Shown: positions 8,500-15,157 of the stretch, piece after piece
Numbering within the stretch: the stretch's first letter is position 1
How the letters are laid out: each line of letters opens with the position of its first letter
NCBI GenBank assembly: GCA_021790625.1
Contig: JAJYGL010000239.1
Span: 1 to 34,829 of the forward strand
DNA: 34,829 bases
Source: Pseudomonadota bacterium
Lineage (GTDB): Bacteria > Pseudomonadota > Gammaproteobacteria > Burkholderiales > Sulfuriferulaceae
Direction of reading: 5' to 3'
Notes under the pieces: generated by a model
Databases searched by the model: none
Told to the model about the DNA's origin: nothing
Seen by the model: the letters and a program-made list of their open reading frames with translations, nothing else
Translations under genes and position numbers: made by a program

Positions 8500-8938
8500 T
8501 CAAATCCTCACCCAGACCAATTCCCGCCCCCATTTCCATCGCGCGTCCGAAACCGGAATTCAGAAAGCCATCCAGCGCGCCCATCAAGCCAGCCTGCTGC
8601 GGCATCGGCGCGCCGTAGGGTACTTGACCACCGACAAACGGTTGGCCGGGATAAGGTTGGCCGGGGGCAGCTTGTCCAGCATTGGCCTGTGCAGGAAACT
8701 GCTGCGCCTGGTTTTGCCACATGCCATGAATCGCCTGCAACAGCGCCCCCATTTGCTGCTGTTGTTGCTGAAATGCCATGGCAATTTCACGCAAATCGAG
8801 TAACCATTCGCGCGCATCCGTGTTCCCTGCCTGCGCACTGGCCTGTAACTTGCCGGCCAACATCTGAAACTGCTGTACAAACTGCTGGCTTTGCCCCTGC
8901 ATTTGCTGATATTGCTGATCAATCGTTTGAATATCCAT
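8483..8938 (-). CDS. Small Gln-rich protein of unknown function downstream of cbbO
   Basis: I do not recognise this 151-residue protein as a named family. The first 80 residues are predicted helical and Gln-rich (about a third Gln, with a QQQQQ run), suggesting a coiled coil. Then comes a Gly/Pro/Gln-rich linker (PGQPYPGQPF) and a short C-terminal segment 'GRAMEMGAGIGLGEDLINRIF', reminiscent of the Gly-rich end of DUF2076-like proteins. ATG 8938 is preferred because GAGGAG lies five bases before it; a GTG two codons upstream is possible. It is the next gene after cbbO in the same direction (101-base gap, no clear terminator), so it may be the last gene of the RuBisCO operon. Confidence 0.75.
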   Translation of the reverse strand: MDIQTIDQQYQQMQGQSQQFVQQFQMLAGKLQASAQAGNTDAREWLLDLREIAMAFQQQQQQMGALLQAIHGMWQNQAQQFPAQANAGQAAPGQPYPGQPFVGGQVPYGAPMPQQAGLMGALDGFLNSGFGRAMEMGAGIGLGEDLINRIF

Positions 8939-9039
8939 AACCACTCCTCATGCATGATGAAATACTGCATATAGGGGCGTTCTGTCGAAGTTGCAAGCCA
9001 CCGTCAAGCAAGACAAGACTTCGCGTTCAGCCTGCGGTC

Positions 9040-11277
9040 TCAACGCGTCAAGGTCATGAACAGGCGCGTCATCTGTTCGGGCAAACGTGCAACGTGGTCA
9101 ATAATGGTGTGATATTTACCAAAAATATCATGTACATAATCACCCGCATGTGGGTCGAGACTGACGCACCAGACAGCAATACCTTCTGCAGCAAGCTCGC
9201 GTACCGCCATGCGCGTATCTTCAATCAGCATACGGGCATCACTGCTATCAATGTCGGCCGGTTCGCCATCGGTCAACAACAACAAAATCCGGCGCTCTGC
9301 CTGCTGATGCGCAAGGTAATGCGCGGCATGACGCATGGCCGCTCCCATACGGGTAGAATAACCGGCTTCCATGGCGGCCAGCCGCGCTTTGACAGGGTCT
9401 CCCCATGTCTCACTGTAGCCTTTGATATGCCAGAAACGAACATCGTGCCGGGTGTTGGAATGAAAACCGCTGATGGCGTATTTATCCCCCAGCGCGGCAA
9501 TTGCCCAACCCAGCAGACTGATGGCTTCCTGGCTCAGCATCAGCTTGCTTTGCGCGCTTCCGGCCGGCACGTCATTGAGCGATGCCGACAAATCCAGTAG
9601 CAACGATACGGCGATGTTCCGTCCATCATGGCGATGGCTGAAATTGACGCGCGGGTCAGGTATCGCGCCACTACGATAGTCCGTCAACGCGCGTATTGCC
9701 ACATCAAGGTCAAGATCGGTTCCTTCTTCCTGATAACGCTGGCGCACTTTATTTTGCGGTTTGAGCTGATCAATCAGGCGTTTCAACTGTCGGGATAGCA
9801 AACGGTGTTTATCGAGGATGTGATCAATCTTCCCGGCATCCGCAGCAGGGTGCAGGTGCTCATAAACACTGACCCAGTCTGGCCGATATTGCTCGCTAAC
9901 GTAATCCCATTCAGCATACAAACGAGGCGGCAAACGTTGACCGGTTTCATCGACGTGTGGTGTTGGCTTCGGTTTTTCGTCTTGCCCTTCTTCATCACCT
10001 TCCTCGATAAATTGCCACATCAGCCGGTTGTCGTCACGATAGTCAATCACCGTATCGTCAAACCAGACTTTGGGGCTGAAATCGTCTACCACCCGGGTTT
10101 TGGCAACCCAGGCCACGCCCAGCTCGGCCATCTCGGCGGTTGTGCTTTCTGTCTGCGCCAGACGGGCATGAAAACGGGACACAAAGTCCAACAAAACCGT
10201 GTCCTGATAACCATGATCGGGATATAACAAGGCGTACGACAGCAAGGTCAACCGATGTCGTATGCAGGCATGCCCAGGTGGGCAGGCGTGTGGATCGGGG
10301 TGCGGATGCAGGCGTTGCCAAGCTACGCGCAAACCTGGATAACGCCGTCTGGCCAGATATTCTACCCGCGCATCTTCGAACATCTCGGCCGCCATGCGTT
10401 GAAACGGACTCAAATTATCAGCGACAATACGCTGCGTCCAAAGTTTGTGGGCGCTCACATGCGCCAATAGCGCGCGATAGCGATCAATACCGCGTACCCC
10501 AGCCCTGTCGTCATACACTTCCGGCAGATGCAAACCCTGCGCATCAAAATAAGGAACCGGTTTACGCAAGGTATCATACGCCAGCGAGTAAGGAATAAAG
10601 CGCATCTCACTTTGCCACAATCCGGCCAGATACAGATCCAGCCTGCGCTCTGCATCGACAAATAGCGTACCGTGCCGTTCACGTTGCAACACTGCGCGGC
10701 TATCGGGTGTGGCCAGTAAAAAATAGTCGCGTTGCCGATCCGGATCGGCGAAATGGGCGCGTACGCCATATTCAACCCAGCGAGACAACCCGGAAAAAGA
10801 CAATAACTGCACGACTTGCGGAATGCTGGTAAGCAATTCGACCAGACATTCACTGGGATACATTTTATCCAGTCCATGCACTTTTGGGCTGGTGCGCTGC
10901 ATGGTATGCCAGAGCAGATGCAAATATTCGCGCAACAAGTCCAGACTTTCATAGGCACGCGCCACCGACCCCATACCCTGCAGTAACGGCGTCAGCGCAC
11001 GACCATTCGGAGTGCGGGTCAACCGTTGCACAAAAGTCAGTACGGTATCGATTGCCGCATCCCCCAGCAACGTGGCCACGCCAGGCATTTCTTCCAGAAA
11101 AGCCAATACAGGCGCTTCACCGCGACCCATGCGACAAATCTGTTCTGCGCCCGCGACATAAATCGCCAGCGCTTCCACCGACAAAGTGCGGGCGGCATAC
11201 GCATGACAATCCGGAAAAATGCGCTGAACGCTTTGAAATCCGCAGGAAAGACTTTCCACGACCTGCGATGTATTCAT
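9040..11277 (-). CDS. cbbO: CbbO, von Willebrand A-domain partner of the RuBisCO activase
   Basis: CbbO acts with the AAA+ ring CbbQ as a RuBisCO activase. The VWA protein is the adaptor that docks on RuBisCO while the ring remodels it to release tight-binding sugar phosphates. The 745-residue product has the long helical N-terminal region typical of the family and a C-terminal VWA domain. The VWA metal site is intact ('LLLDLSASLND', near residue 560; later 'LLLLTDGEPADID'). It lies downstream of cbbQ, separated by a 12-bp repeat array. Its ATG overlaps the TGA of a tiny repeat-encoded frame (ATGA), so its translation may be coupled to it. Confidence 0.95.
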   Translation of the reverse strand: MNTSQVVESLSCGFQSVQRIFPDCHAYAARTLSVEALAIYVAGAEQICRMGRGEAPVLAFLEEMPGVATLLGDAAIDTVLTFVQRLTRTPNGRALTPLLQGMGSVARAYESLDLLREYLHLLWHTMQRTSPKVHGLDKMYPSECLVELLTSIPQVVQLLSFSGLSRWVEYGVRAHFADPDRQRDYFLLATPDSRAVLQRERHGTLFVDAERRLDLYLAGLWQSEMRFIPYSLAYDTLRKPVPYFDAQGLHLPEVYDDRAGVRGIDRYRALLAHVSAHKLWTQRIVADNLSPFQRMAAEMFEDARVEYLARRRYPGLRVAWQRLHPHPDPHACPPGHACIRHRLTLLSYALLYPDHGYQDTVLLDFVSRFHARLAQTESTTAEMAELGVAWVAKTRVVDDFSPKVWFDDTVIDYRDDNRLMWQFIEEGDEEGQDEKPKPTPHVDETGQRLPPRLYAEWDYVSEQYRPDWVSVYEHLHPAADAGKIDHILDKHRLLSRQLKRLIDQLKPQNKVRQRYQEEGTDLDLDVAIRALTDYRSGAIPDPRVNFSHRHDGRNIAVSLLLDLSASLNDVPAGSAQSKLMLSQEAISLLGWAIAALGDKYAISGFHSNTRHDVRFWHIKGYSETWGDPVKARLAAMEAGYSTRMGAAMRHAAHYLAHQQAERRILLLLTDGEPADIDSSDARMLIEDTRMAVRELAAEGIAVWCVSLDPHAGDYVHDIFGKYHTIIDHVARLPEQMTRLFMTLTR

Positions 11278-11357
11278 ACTGGTATCAATCCTAGCGTCAA
11301 TTCTGACATCAATTCTGACATCAATTCTGACATCGATTCCGATATCAACTCTGACAT
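11274..11357 (-). CDS. Candidate 27-residue repeat-encoded leader peptide before cbbO
   Basis: On the minus strand an ATG at 11357, three bases after an AAGGG (11361-11365), opens a 27-residue frame made of four-residue units: MSEL, ISES, then MSEL three times, then TLGL and IPV. Its TGA overlaps the cbbO ATG as ATGA. The frame exists because the DNA repeat is 12 bases long, so chance is a real alternative. The overlap with the cbbO start and the SD-like sequence make translational coupling plausible. Confidence 0.35.
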   Translation of the reverse strand: MSELISESMSELMSELMSELTLGLIPV

Positions 11358-11364
11358 CAACCCT
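11281..11364 (-). repeat. Seven tandem 12-bp repeats between cbbQ and cbbO
   Basis: The plus strand reads as seven 12-base units with consensus GACATCAATTCT, beginning at 11281, 11293, 11305, 11317, 11329, 11341 and 11353. Two central units are identical and the outer ones differ by one to four bases. The array fills almost the whole 90-base gap between cbbQ and cbbO. Unit length is a multiple of three, so gain or loss of units keeps frames. Confidence 0.9.
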
Positions 11365-11367
11365 TCA

Positions 11368-12183
11368 TCACGCGTCGAACACGGCGTCGATGGCGTGATG
11401 AAGGGTATCACAAATATCAGCGTCATCGCTAATGGGTTGCACCAGCGCCATGCGGCAAGCTTCGCGAGCGGCAATGCCCTGCGTCATCAACTGTCCGGCA
11501 TAGACCAGAAGCCGGGTTGAAATACCTTCATCCAGCCCATGCCCTTTCAAGGCGCGGGCAGTCTGGGCAATCTGCACCAACCGGACGGCGACCTGTTCAT
11601 CGACATGGCTTTCCTGCTGCAAAATGGCCGCTTCGGTAGCAGGCAACGGGTAATCGAACGATAACCCGGTAAACCGCTGTTTGGTGGATTGCTTCAAATC
11701 TTTCATCAGGCTTTGATAGCCGGGATTATACGAAATGACGAGCTGAAAATCCGGGTGCGCCATCACCAGTTCGCCTTTTTTATCCAATGGCAAGGTGCGC
11801 CGATAGTCGGTGAGCGGGTGTATGACCACCGTGGTATCCTGCCGCGCTTCAACAATCTCATCCAAATAGCAAATGGCGCCGTATCGCGCAGCAAGCGTCA
11901 ACGGACCATCCGCCCAGCGCGTACCGTTGGCATCCAGAAGATAACGCCCGACCAGATCGGCAGCAGTCATGTCTTCATTGCAGGCCACGGTAATCAGCGG
12001 TTTCTGCAGCCGCCACGCCATGTGCTCAATGAAACGTGATTTTCCACAACCTGTCGGACCTTTGACCATCACCGGCAAACGCGACCGCCAGGCTGCTTCA
12101 AACAGCGTGATTTCGTTGTGTTGCGGGCAATAATACGGTTCTCGCGTTACCCGAAAGGCGTCGATATCAAAAGTGTCAGACAA
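11368..12183 (-). CDS. cbbQ: CbbQ, MoxR-class AAA+ ATPase of the RuBisCO activase
   Basis: CbbQ forms an AAA+ ring that, with CbbO, uses ATP to reactivate inhibited RuBisCO. The 271-residue product has Walker A 'GPTGCGKS' (residues 42-49), Walker B 'ICYLDEI' (104-110) and sensor-like 'VISYNPGYQS', followed by 'KQRFTGLSFDYP'. The family C-terminal lid region is present. The start is a TTG at 12183 with GGAG eight bases upstream; no ATG fits without losing the N-terminus. It lies 140 bases after cbbM, behind a stem-loop. Confidence 0.96.
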   Translation of the reverse strand: MSDTFDIDAFRVTREPYYCPQHNEITLFEAAWRSRLPVMVKGPTGCGKSRFIEHMAWRLQKPLITVACNEDMTAADLVGRYLLDANGTRWADGPLTLAARYGAICYLDEIVEARQDTTVVIHPLTDYRRTLPLDKKGELVMAHPDFQLVISYNPGYQSLMKDLKQSTKQRFTGLSFDYPLPATEAAILQQESHVDEQVAVRLVQIAQTARALKGHGLDEGISTRLLVYAGQLMTQGIAAREACRMALVQPISDDADICDTLHHAIDAVFDA

Positions 12184-12273
12184 AATGCGTTCTCCGCAAA
12201 AACAACAAGATCATAAATAATGGAACGTCGTCACGCAGCCATCAACAAAAGGGACGGCCGCGTGACGGCGCTC

Positions 12274-12310
12274 CCGAATCCGGAGCAACACGACTCTCTG
12301 CCGGATTCGG
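12274..12310 (-). terminator. Stem-loop between cbbM and cbbQ (attenuator or mRNA-stabilising element)
   Basis: CCGAATCCGG (12274-12283) and CCGGATTCGG (12301-12310) form a perfect 10-bp stem with a 17-base loop, 13 bases after the cbbM stop. No U-run directly follows on the minus strand; the nearest is CCCTTTT about 20 bases on. It is therefore more likely a partial terminator, or a stem protecting the 3' end of a cbbM-only message, than a full stop. Confidence 0.6.
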
Positions 12311-12323
12311 TCCCAGCCGCAAA

Positions 12324-13703
12324 TTACTTGTGCACACCCAGTTTTTCGCGCCAACCCGGATACAACTTGTCAGCATCCTTGGGGAAGGATTCAAAAGCAC
12401 GGGCAAATTCTTTGTGCTCTTTGGCAAACTCGATCGGATCCGCACCGGCTTTCCAGCATTCATACGATTGGCGCAACGAAGTAGCACCGGCAGCCGGGCT
12501 GTCGATATGACCGTATGCCCCACCACCTGCCGTATTGATGACGTTGCCATGCCCCAGATTTTCAAAGAAACCCGGCAAGCGCAACGCATTCATGCCCCCG
12601 GAGATGATCGGTGTGGTCGGTTTCATGCCATACCATTTCTGAAAGTAGACCGGACCTTGGCACTCATCACGCTCAATCATGTAAGCGATATTTTTATCAT
12701 CGGCGTCACCTTCCATCTTGCCGTATCCCATGGTGCCAACGTGGATGCCGGAAGCACCTTGCAGACGGGACATCTTGGCCAGCACGAACGCGGTATAGCC
12801 CCGCTTGGCGGAAGGCGATGTCACCGCACCGTGGCCGGCGCGGTGATAATGCAGATATTGGCTCGGATACTGACGACGAGCGGTGGTGACCATGCCCGGA
12901 CCGCCAACATAGCCGTCGACCAGAAATGCCACCTTGTCGGCGTCCGGCCCAAAGACTTCCAGAATGTAGTCGGCGCGAGCGCACATCTCATGGTGATCAT
13001 CAGCAGTGATATTGGCAGAAAACAGTTTGGCCTGACCCGTTTCATCTTGCGCACGTTTCAGCGCATCGGCGACCAATGGAATGACCTTTTTCATCGGGCA
13101 GAACACCTGATTGCCTTGGGGTTCATCGTTCTTGATGAAATCCCCACCCAGCCAGAACTGGTAGGCGGCTTTGGCGAACGGCTCGGGGCGCAGCCCCAGT
13201 TTCGGCTTGATGATGGTGCCAGCGATATAGCCGCCATCCTTGATAGGGCGCCCAAGAATACGCCACATATCGCTGATATCGCGCGCTGGTCCGTCAAACA
13301 ACTGGATAGCACGTTCCGGCACATGAAAATCAATCATTTTGGCGTGTTCGATATCGCCCATACCCTGATTGTTGCCGATCGCCAACGTCAGGAAAGACAC
13401 AATCATCATGCGACCATCGGTGACATTGCGATCGAACAGTTCCAGCGGATAAGCGATGCGCATGTCTTCGCTGGCTTCATCAATGTAATACACCAACGCG
13501 TCAACGCCGCGCGTAAAATCATCGGTGGTCGAAACTTCCACATTGGTGCCAGTAGAAGATTCTGCGGCAAAGTGTGCAGCGGCCTCAAGATAACCATGAC
13601 CGGACTTCGGTTTCATTTTATAAGCAACCAGAAGGTGTTTTCCGCCCTTGATCAGTTCGTCTTCTTTCAGACTGAGATCAGAATAGCGTGCAGATTGATC
13701 CAT
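12324..13703 (-). CDS. cbbM: Ribulose-1,5-bisphosphate carboxylase/oxygenase, form II
   Basis: This is the CO2-fixing enzyme of the Calvin cycle, form II type (dimers of large subunits, no small subunit). The 459 residues align without gaps to the classical form II numbering at the active site: Lys166 in 'GTIIKPKLGL', the carbamylated Lys191 with Asp193 and Glu194 in 'GGDFIKNDE', and loop 6 'GTMGYGKMEG'. Other family segments are 'FFENLGHGNVINTAGGGAYGH' and 'SANITADDHHEM'. GGAG lies eight bases before ATG 13703. cbbQ and cbbO follow on the same strand, and no small-subunit gene is present. Confidence 0.99.
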   Translation of the reverse strand: MDQSARYSDLSLKEDELIKGGKHLLVAYKMKPKSGHGYLEAAAHFAAESSTGTNVEVSTTDDFTRGVDALVYYIDEASEDMRIAYPLELFDRNVTDGRMMIVSFLTLAIGNNQGMGDIEHAKMIDFHVPERAIQLFDGPARDISDMWRILGRPIKDGGYIAGTIIKPKLGLRPEPFAKAAYQFWLGGDFIKNDEPQGNQVFCPMKKVIPLVADALKRAQDETGQAKLFSANITADDHHEMCARADYILEVFGPDADKVAFLVDGYVGGPGMVTTARRQYPSQYLHYHRAGHGAVTSPSAKRGYTAFVLAKMSRLQGASGIHVGTMGYGKMEGDADDKNIAYMIERDECQGPVYFQKWYGMKPTTPIISGGMNALRLPGFFENLGHGNVINTAGGGAYGHIDSPAAGATSLRQSYECWKAGADPIEFAKEHKEFARAFESFPKDADKLYPGWREKLGVHK

Positions 13704-13767
13704 GTAATGTTCTCCAATTCGTTAAAGGTGCGGCGCGCAGCGCGTGCTATCGTTATGCCACGTCGAC

Positions 13768-13798
13768 ACTATACGCTTACAATTCCATAAGGAATATT
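13768..13798 (-). promoter_or_regulatory. Candidate cbbM promoter with weak -35
   Basis: On the minus strand TATAGT (13768-13773) is a good -10 about 65 bases before the cbbM start. The -35 position (13791-13796, TATTCC) matches poorly, as expected for an activator-dependent promoter. A GAATATTC palindrome (13791-13798) covers it. Confidence 0.4.
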
Positions 13799-13818
13799 CA
13801 GTAATTTTGATTATTTGT

Positions 13819-13866
13819 ATAAGTAAATACTTATCGATTTATTTTTATTCAGGAATTACCGAATAA
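13819..13866. promoter_or_regulatory. LysR/CbbR-like operator palindromes upstream of cbbM
   Basis: ATAAGTA-AA-TACTTAT (13819-13834) is a 7-bp-arm palindrome centred about 66 bases before the inferred cbbM start point, the usual place for a LysR-family recognition site. A second inverted repeat, TTATTC-N10-GAATAA, spans 13845-13866. CbbR is the known LysR activator of cbb operons; that it binds here is inference. Confidence 0.4.
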
Positions 13867-13880
13867 ATTTCGCGCCGACC

Positions 13881-13911
13881 AAAACAAAACCCCGCCATAT
13901 CTATGGCGGGG
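13881..13911 (-). terminator. Rho-independent terminator of the NYN gene
   Basis: Read on the minus strand, CCCCGCCAT, loop AGAT, ATGGCGGGG forms a perfect 9-bp stem, followed at once by TTTTGTTTT. It lies about 140 bases after the NYN stop and just before the cbbM control region, so it insulates cbbM from upstream transcription. Confidence 0.9.
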
Positions 13912-13963
13912 TAGAGCGCCCAATTCGGGCTGAGGACAACAACGCAAGACGACAAGCGGTTGG

Positions 13964-14094
13964 CAACAAGGGGGTAAGGAACCGCTGATTATGGGTGGGC
14001 GCTGGCTCGAAGGGCATCCCTGAGATTACAACAAGGGGGTAAGGAACCGCTGATTATGGGTGGGCGCTGGCTCGAAGGGCATCCCTGAGATTAC
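13964..14094. repeat. 65-bp tandem duplication covering the 3' end of the NYN gene
   Basis: Two identical 65-base copies lie head to tail (13964-14028 and 14029-14093). The second copy contains the last 13 codons and stop of the NYN gene; the first is an extra non-coding copy downstream. Perfect identity suggests a recent event. Confidence 0.95.
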
Positions 14095-14893
14095 GCTTTT
14101 CTTGCTCGTCTAGCGCGCGTCCGAGCTCTTTTCGGCCTGTAGACAACAGACACCGATCCACTTCCTGCGGAAGCACACCCTCTTTTGGGATCTGTGCCTG
14201 CAATTCACGCGCAAGCGTAGCAAAGACGGTCTGAGCGATAACCGCGAAATCTCGCGGGTTAACAGGCAGGGCCTCTTCCGGTTGCACGGGCGCAGACACT
14301 ATAACGGAGGAGGGGGTCAGATTTAGATCCGGAACAGGGGCAGTCACAACCTTTGCCGACGCCGCAGTCACAAATTTCCGCACCTCGATATCATCCCAAT
14401 GAGTTTTGCGGTCAACTTCCGCCTTAAGGTACGGGGATGTCGCTTCCGTCGGGCCCATGGATAGCAAATGTACTCGGATACCCAGATTTTGCGCTGCCAT
14501 TACGCCGGGGGTTAGGTCTGCATCGCCTGTAACGAGTAGTGCTTCGGAAATCGCCTTGGTTTGCGCTAGGCTAATCATGTCCGCAATAATGAGGCCATCT
14601 ACCGCTTTTTGGGCGCCGACGCCATTGCGAGTACCGAGCCGAAGCTTAAAGTCGTCCATGTCTTCGATGGAGCGATGGCAGATCGTCTTACCACTAGGTC
14701 CCGGGCCATCGTACCAGTACACGCGAAGCAATTCTGCATTGGGGAACTGAGTACAGACTTGCTCAAGAAGGCTCTCACGGAGAGTGGGGTAGCAAATGGT
14801 CACCTCATCACGGCTAGCTTTCTTGCCCCAGATGATATGCACTGCTTGCACCCAAAAGTAACCTGCATCCACAAATACCGCGATTCTACGCAT
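14054..14893 (-). CDS. NYN-domain (PIN-like) RNase-family protein
   Basis: The N-terminal half is an NYN domain (LabA/DUF88 type), a PIN-like fold that usually cleaves RNA. Visible acidic motifs are 'IAVFVDAGYFW' at residues 4-14, 'KAVDGLIIADM' in the middle and 'ALLVTGDADLTPGV', which supply the metal-binding aspartates. The remaining 120 residues are a Pro/Val-rich linker and a helical C-terminal segment ('RDFAVIAQTVFATLARELQAQ') that I do not recognise. ATG 14893 (279 residues) is preferred. The frame extends to a GTG at 14983, but that start would lie only about 8 bases from the inferred transcript start and would run through the leader hairpins. The gene has its own promoter and terminator and sits alone between the RuBisCO operon and the EAL-HDOD pair. 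The substrate is unknown. Confidence 0.85.
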   Translation of the reverse strand: MRRIAVFVDAGYFWVQAVHIIWGKKASRDEVTICYPTLRESLLEQVCTQFPNAELLRVYWYDGPGPSGKTICHRSIEDMDDFKLRLGTRNGVGAQKAVDGLIIADMISLAQTKAISEALLVTGDADLTPGVMAAQNLGIRVHLLSMGPTEATSPYLKAEVDRKTHWDDIEVRKFVTAASAKVVTAPVPDLNLTPSSVIVSAPVQPEEALPVNPRDFAVIAQTVFATLARELQAQIPKEGVLPQEVDRCLLSTGRKELGRALDEQEKRNLRDALRASAHP

Positions 14894-14912
14894 GGCTGCC
14901 CCTAGAAATGCG

Positions 14913-14984
14913 AAAGGGCGCCGAAGCGCCCCTTCTAGTAGAGGTGCCTTTGGGGCACCGATGTAGCAGGTGTTTTTGGACACC
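14913..14984 (-). ncRNA. Structured three-hairpin leader of the NYN mRNA
   Basis: In RNA sense the leader folds as three successive hairpins. They are GGUGU with ACACC (14969-14984), GGUGCC with GGCACC (14943-14959), and a 9-bp stem AAGGGGCGC closed by a UUCG tetraloop (14913-14934), 20 bases before the ATG. The first two share loop and flanking sequence (CACCGATGTAG and CACCGAGTAG on the plus strand), so they look like a duplicated unit. The UUCG stem is followed by UUUCGCAUUU, which could act as a weak attenuator. Confidence 0.55.
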
Positions 14985-14997
14985 GAGTAGAAGCCTC

Positions 14998-15027
14998 ACT
15001 ATAAAGCATGATTCGAGAATTTGTCAA
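14998..15027 (-). promoter_or_regulatory. Consensus-like sigma-70 promoter of the NYN gene
   Basis: On the minus strand a perfect TTGACA (15022-15027) is followed after 17-18 bases by TTATAGT (-10 at 14998-15004). The start point would fall near 14990, giving a leader of roughly 98 bases that holds the hairpins. Confidence 0.75.
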
Positions 15028-15157
15028 GTGGTGTATAAATCAGTGTGCTTGATTTACCAGTTTTCATCTACGGCTTGGCATCGTCCTCCCGGCTACGACC
15101 TGCGCCGTACGCGTCATGATCTTCCCGATTTGACCCGCAACGCGACTCTTGGAGGAG

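Noticed and set aside
11281..11364. Possible CRISPR array
   Set aside because: The repeats are 12 bases long with no spacers between them, and no cas genes are near.
12330..13790. 486-codon open frame on the plus strand, antisense to cbbM
   Set aside because: It is fully antisense to a certain gene, has no family resemblance and no ribosome-binding site. Long antisense frames are common opposite GC-rich, codon-biased genes.
14894..14983. GTG 14983 as start of the NYN gene
   Set aside because: It is only about 8 bases from the inferred transcript start, has no ribosome-binding site, and the extra 30 residues would be encoded by the leader hairpins. The NYN domain begins right after ATG 14893.
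14913..14984. Possible CRISPR or IS end in the hairpin cluster
   Set aside because: The hairpins differ, are too short and are not regularly spaced. No transposase or target duplication is present.
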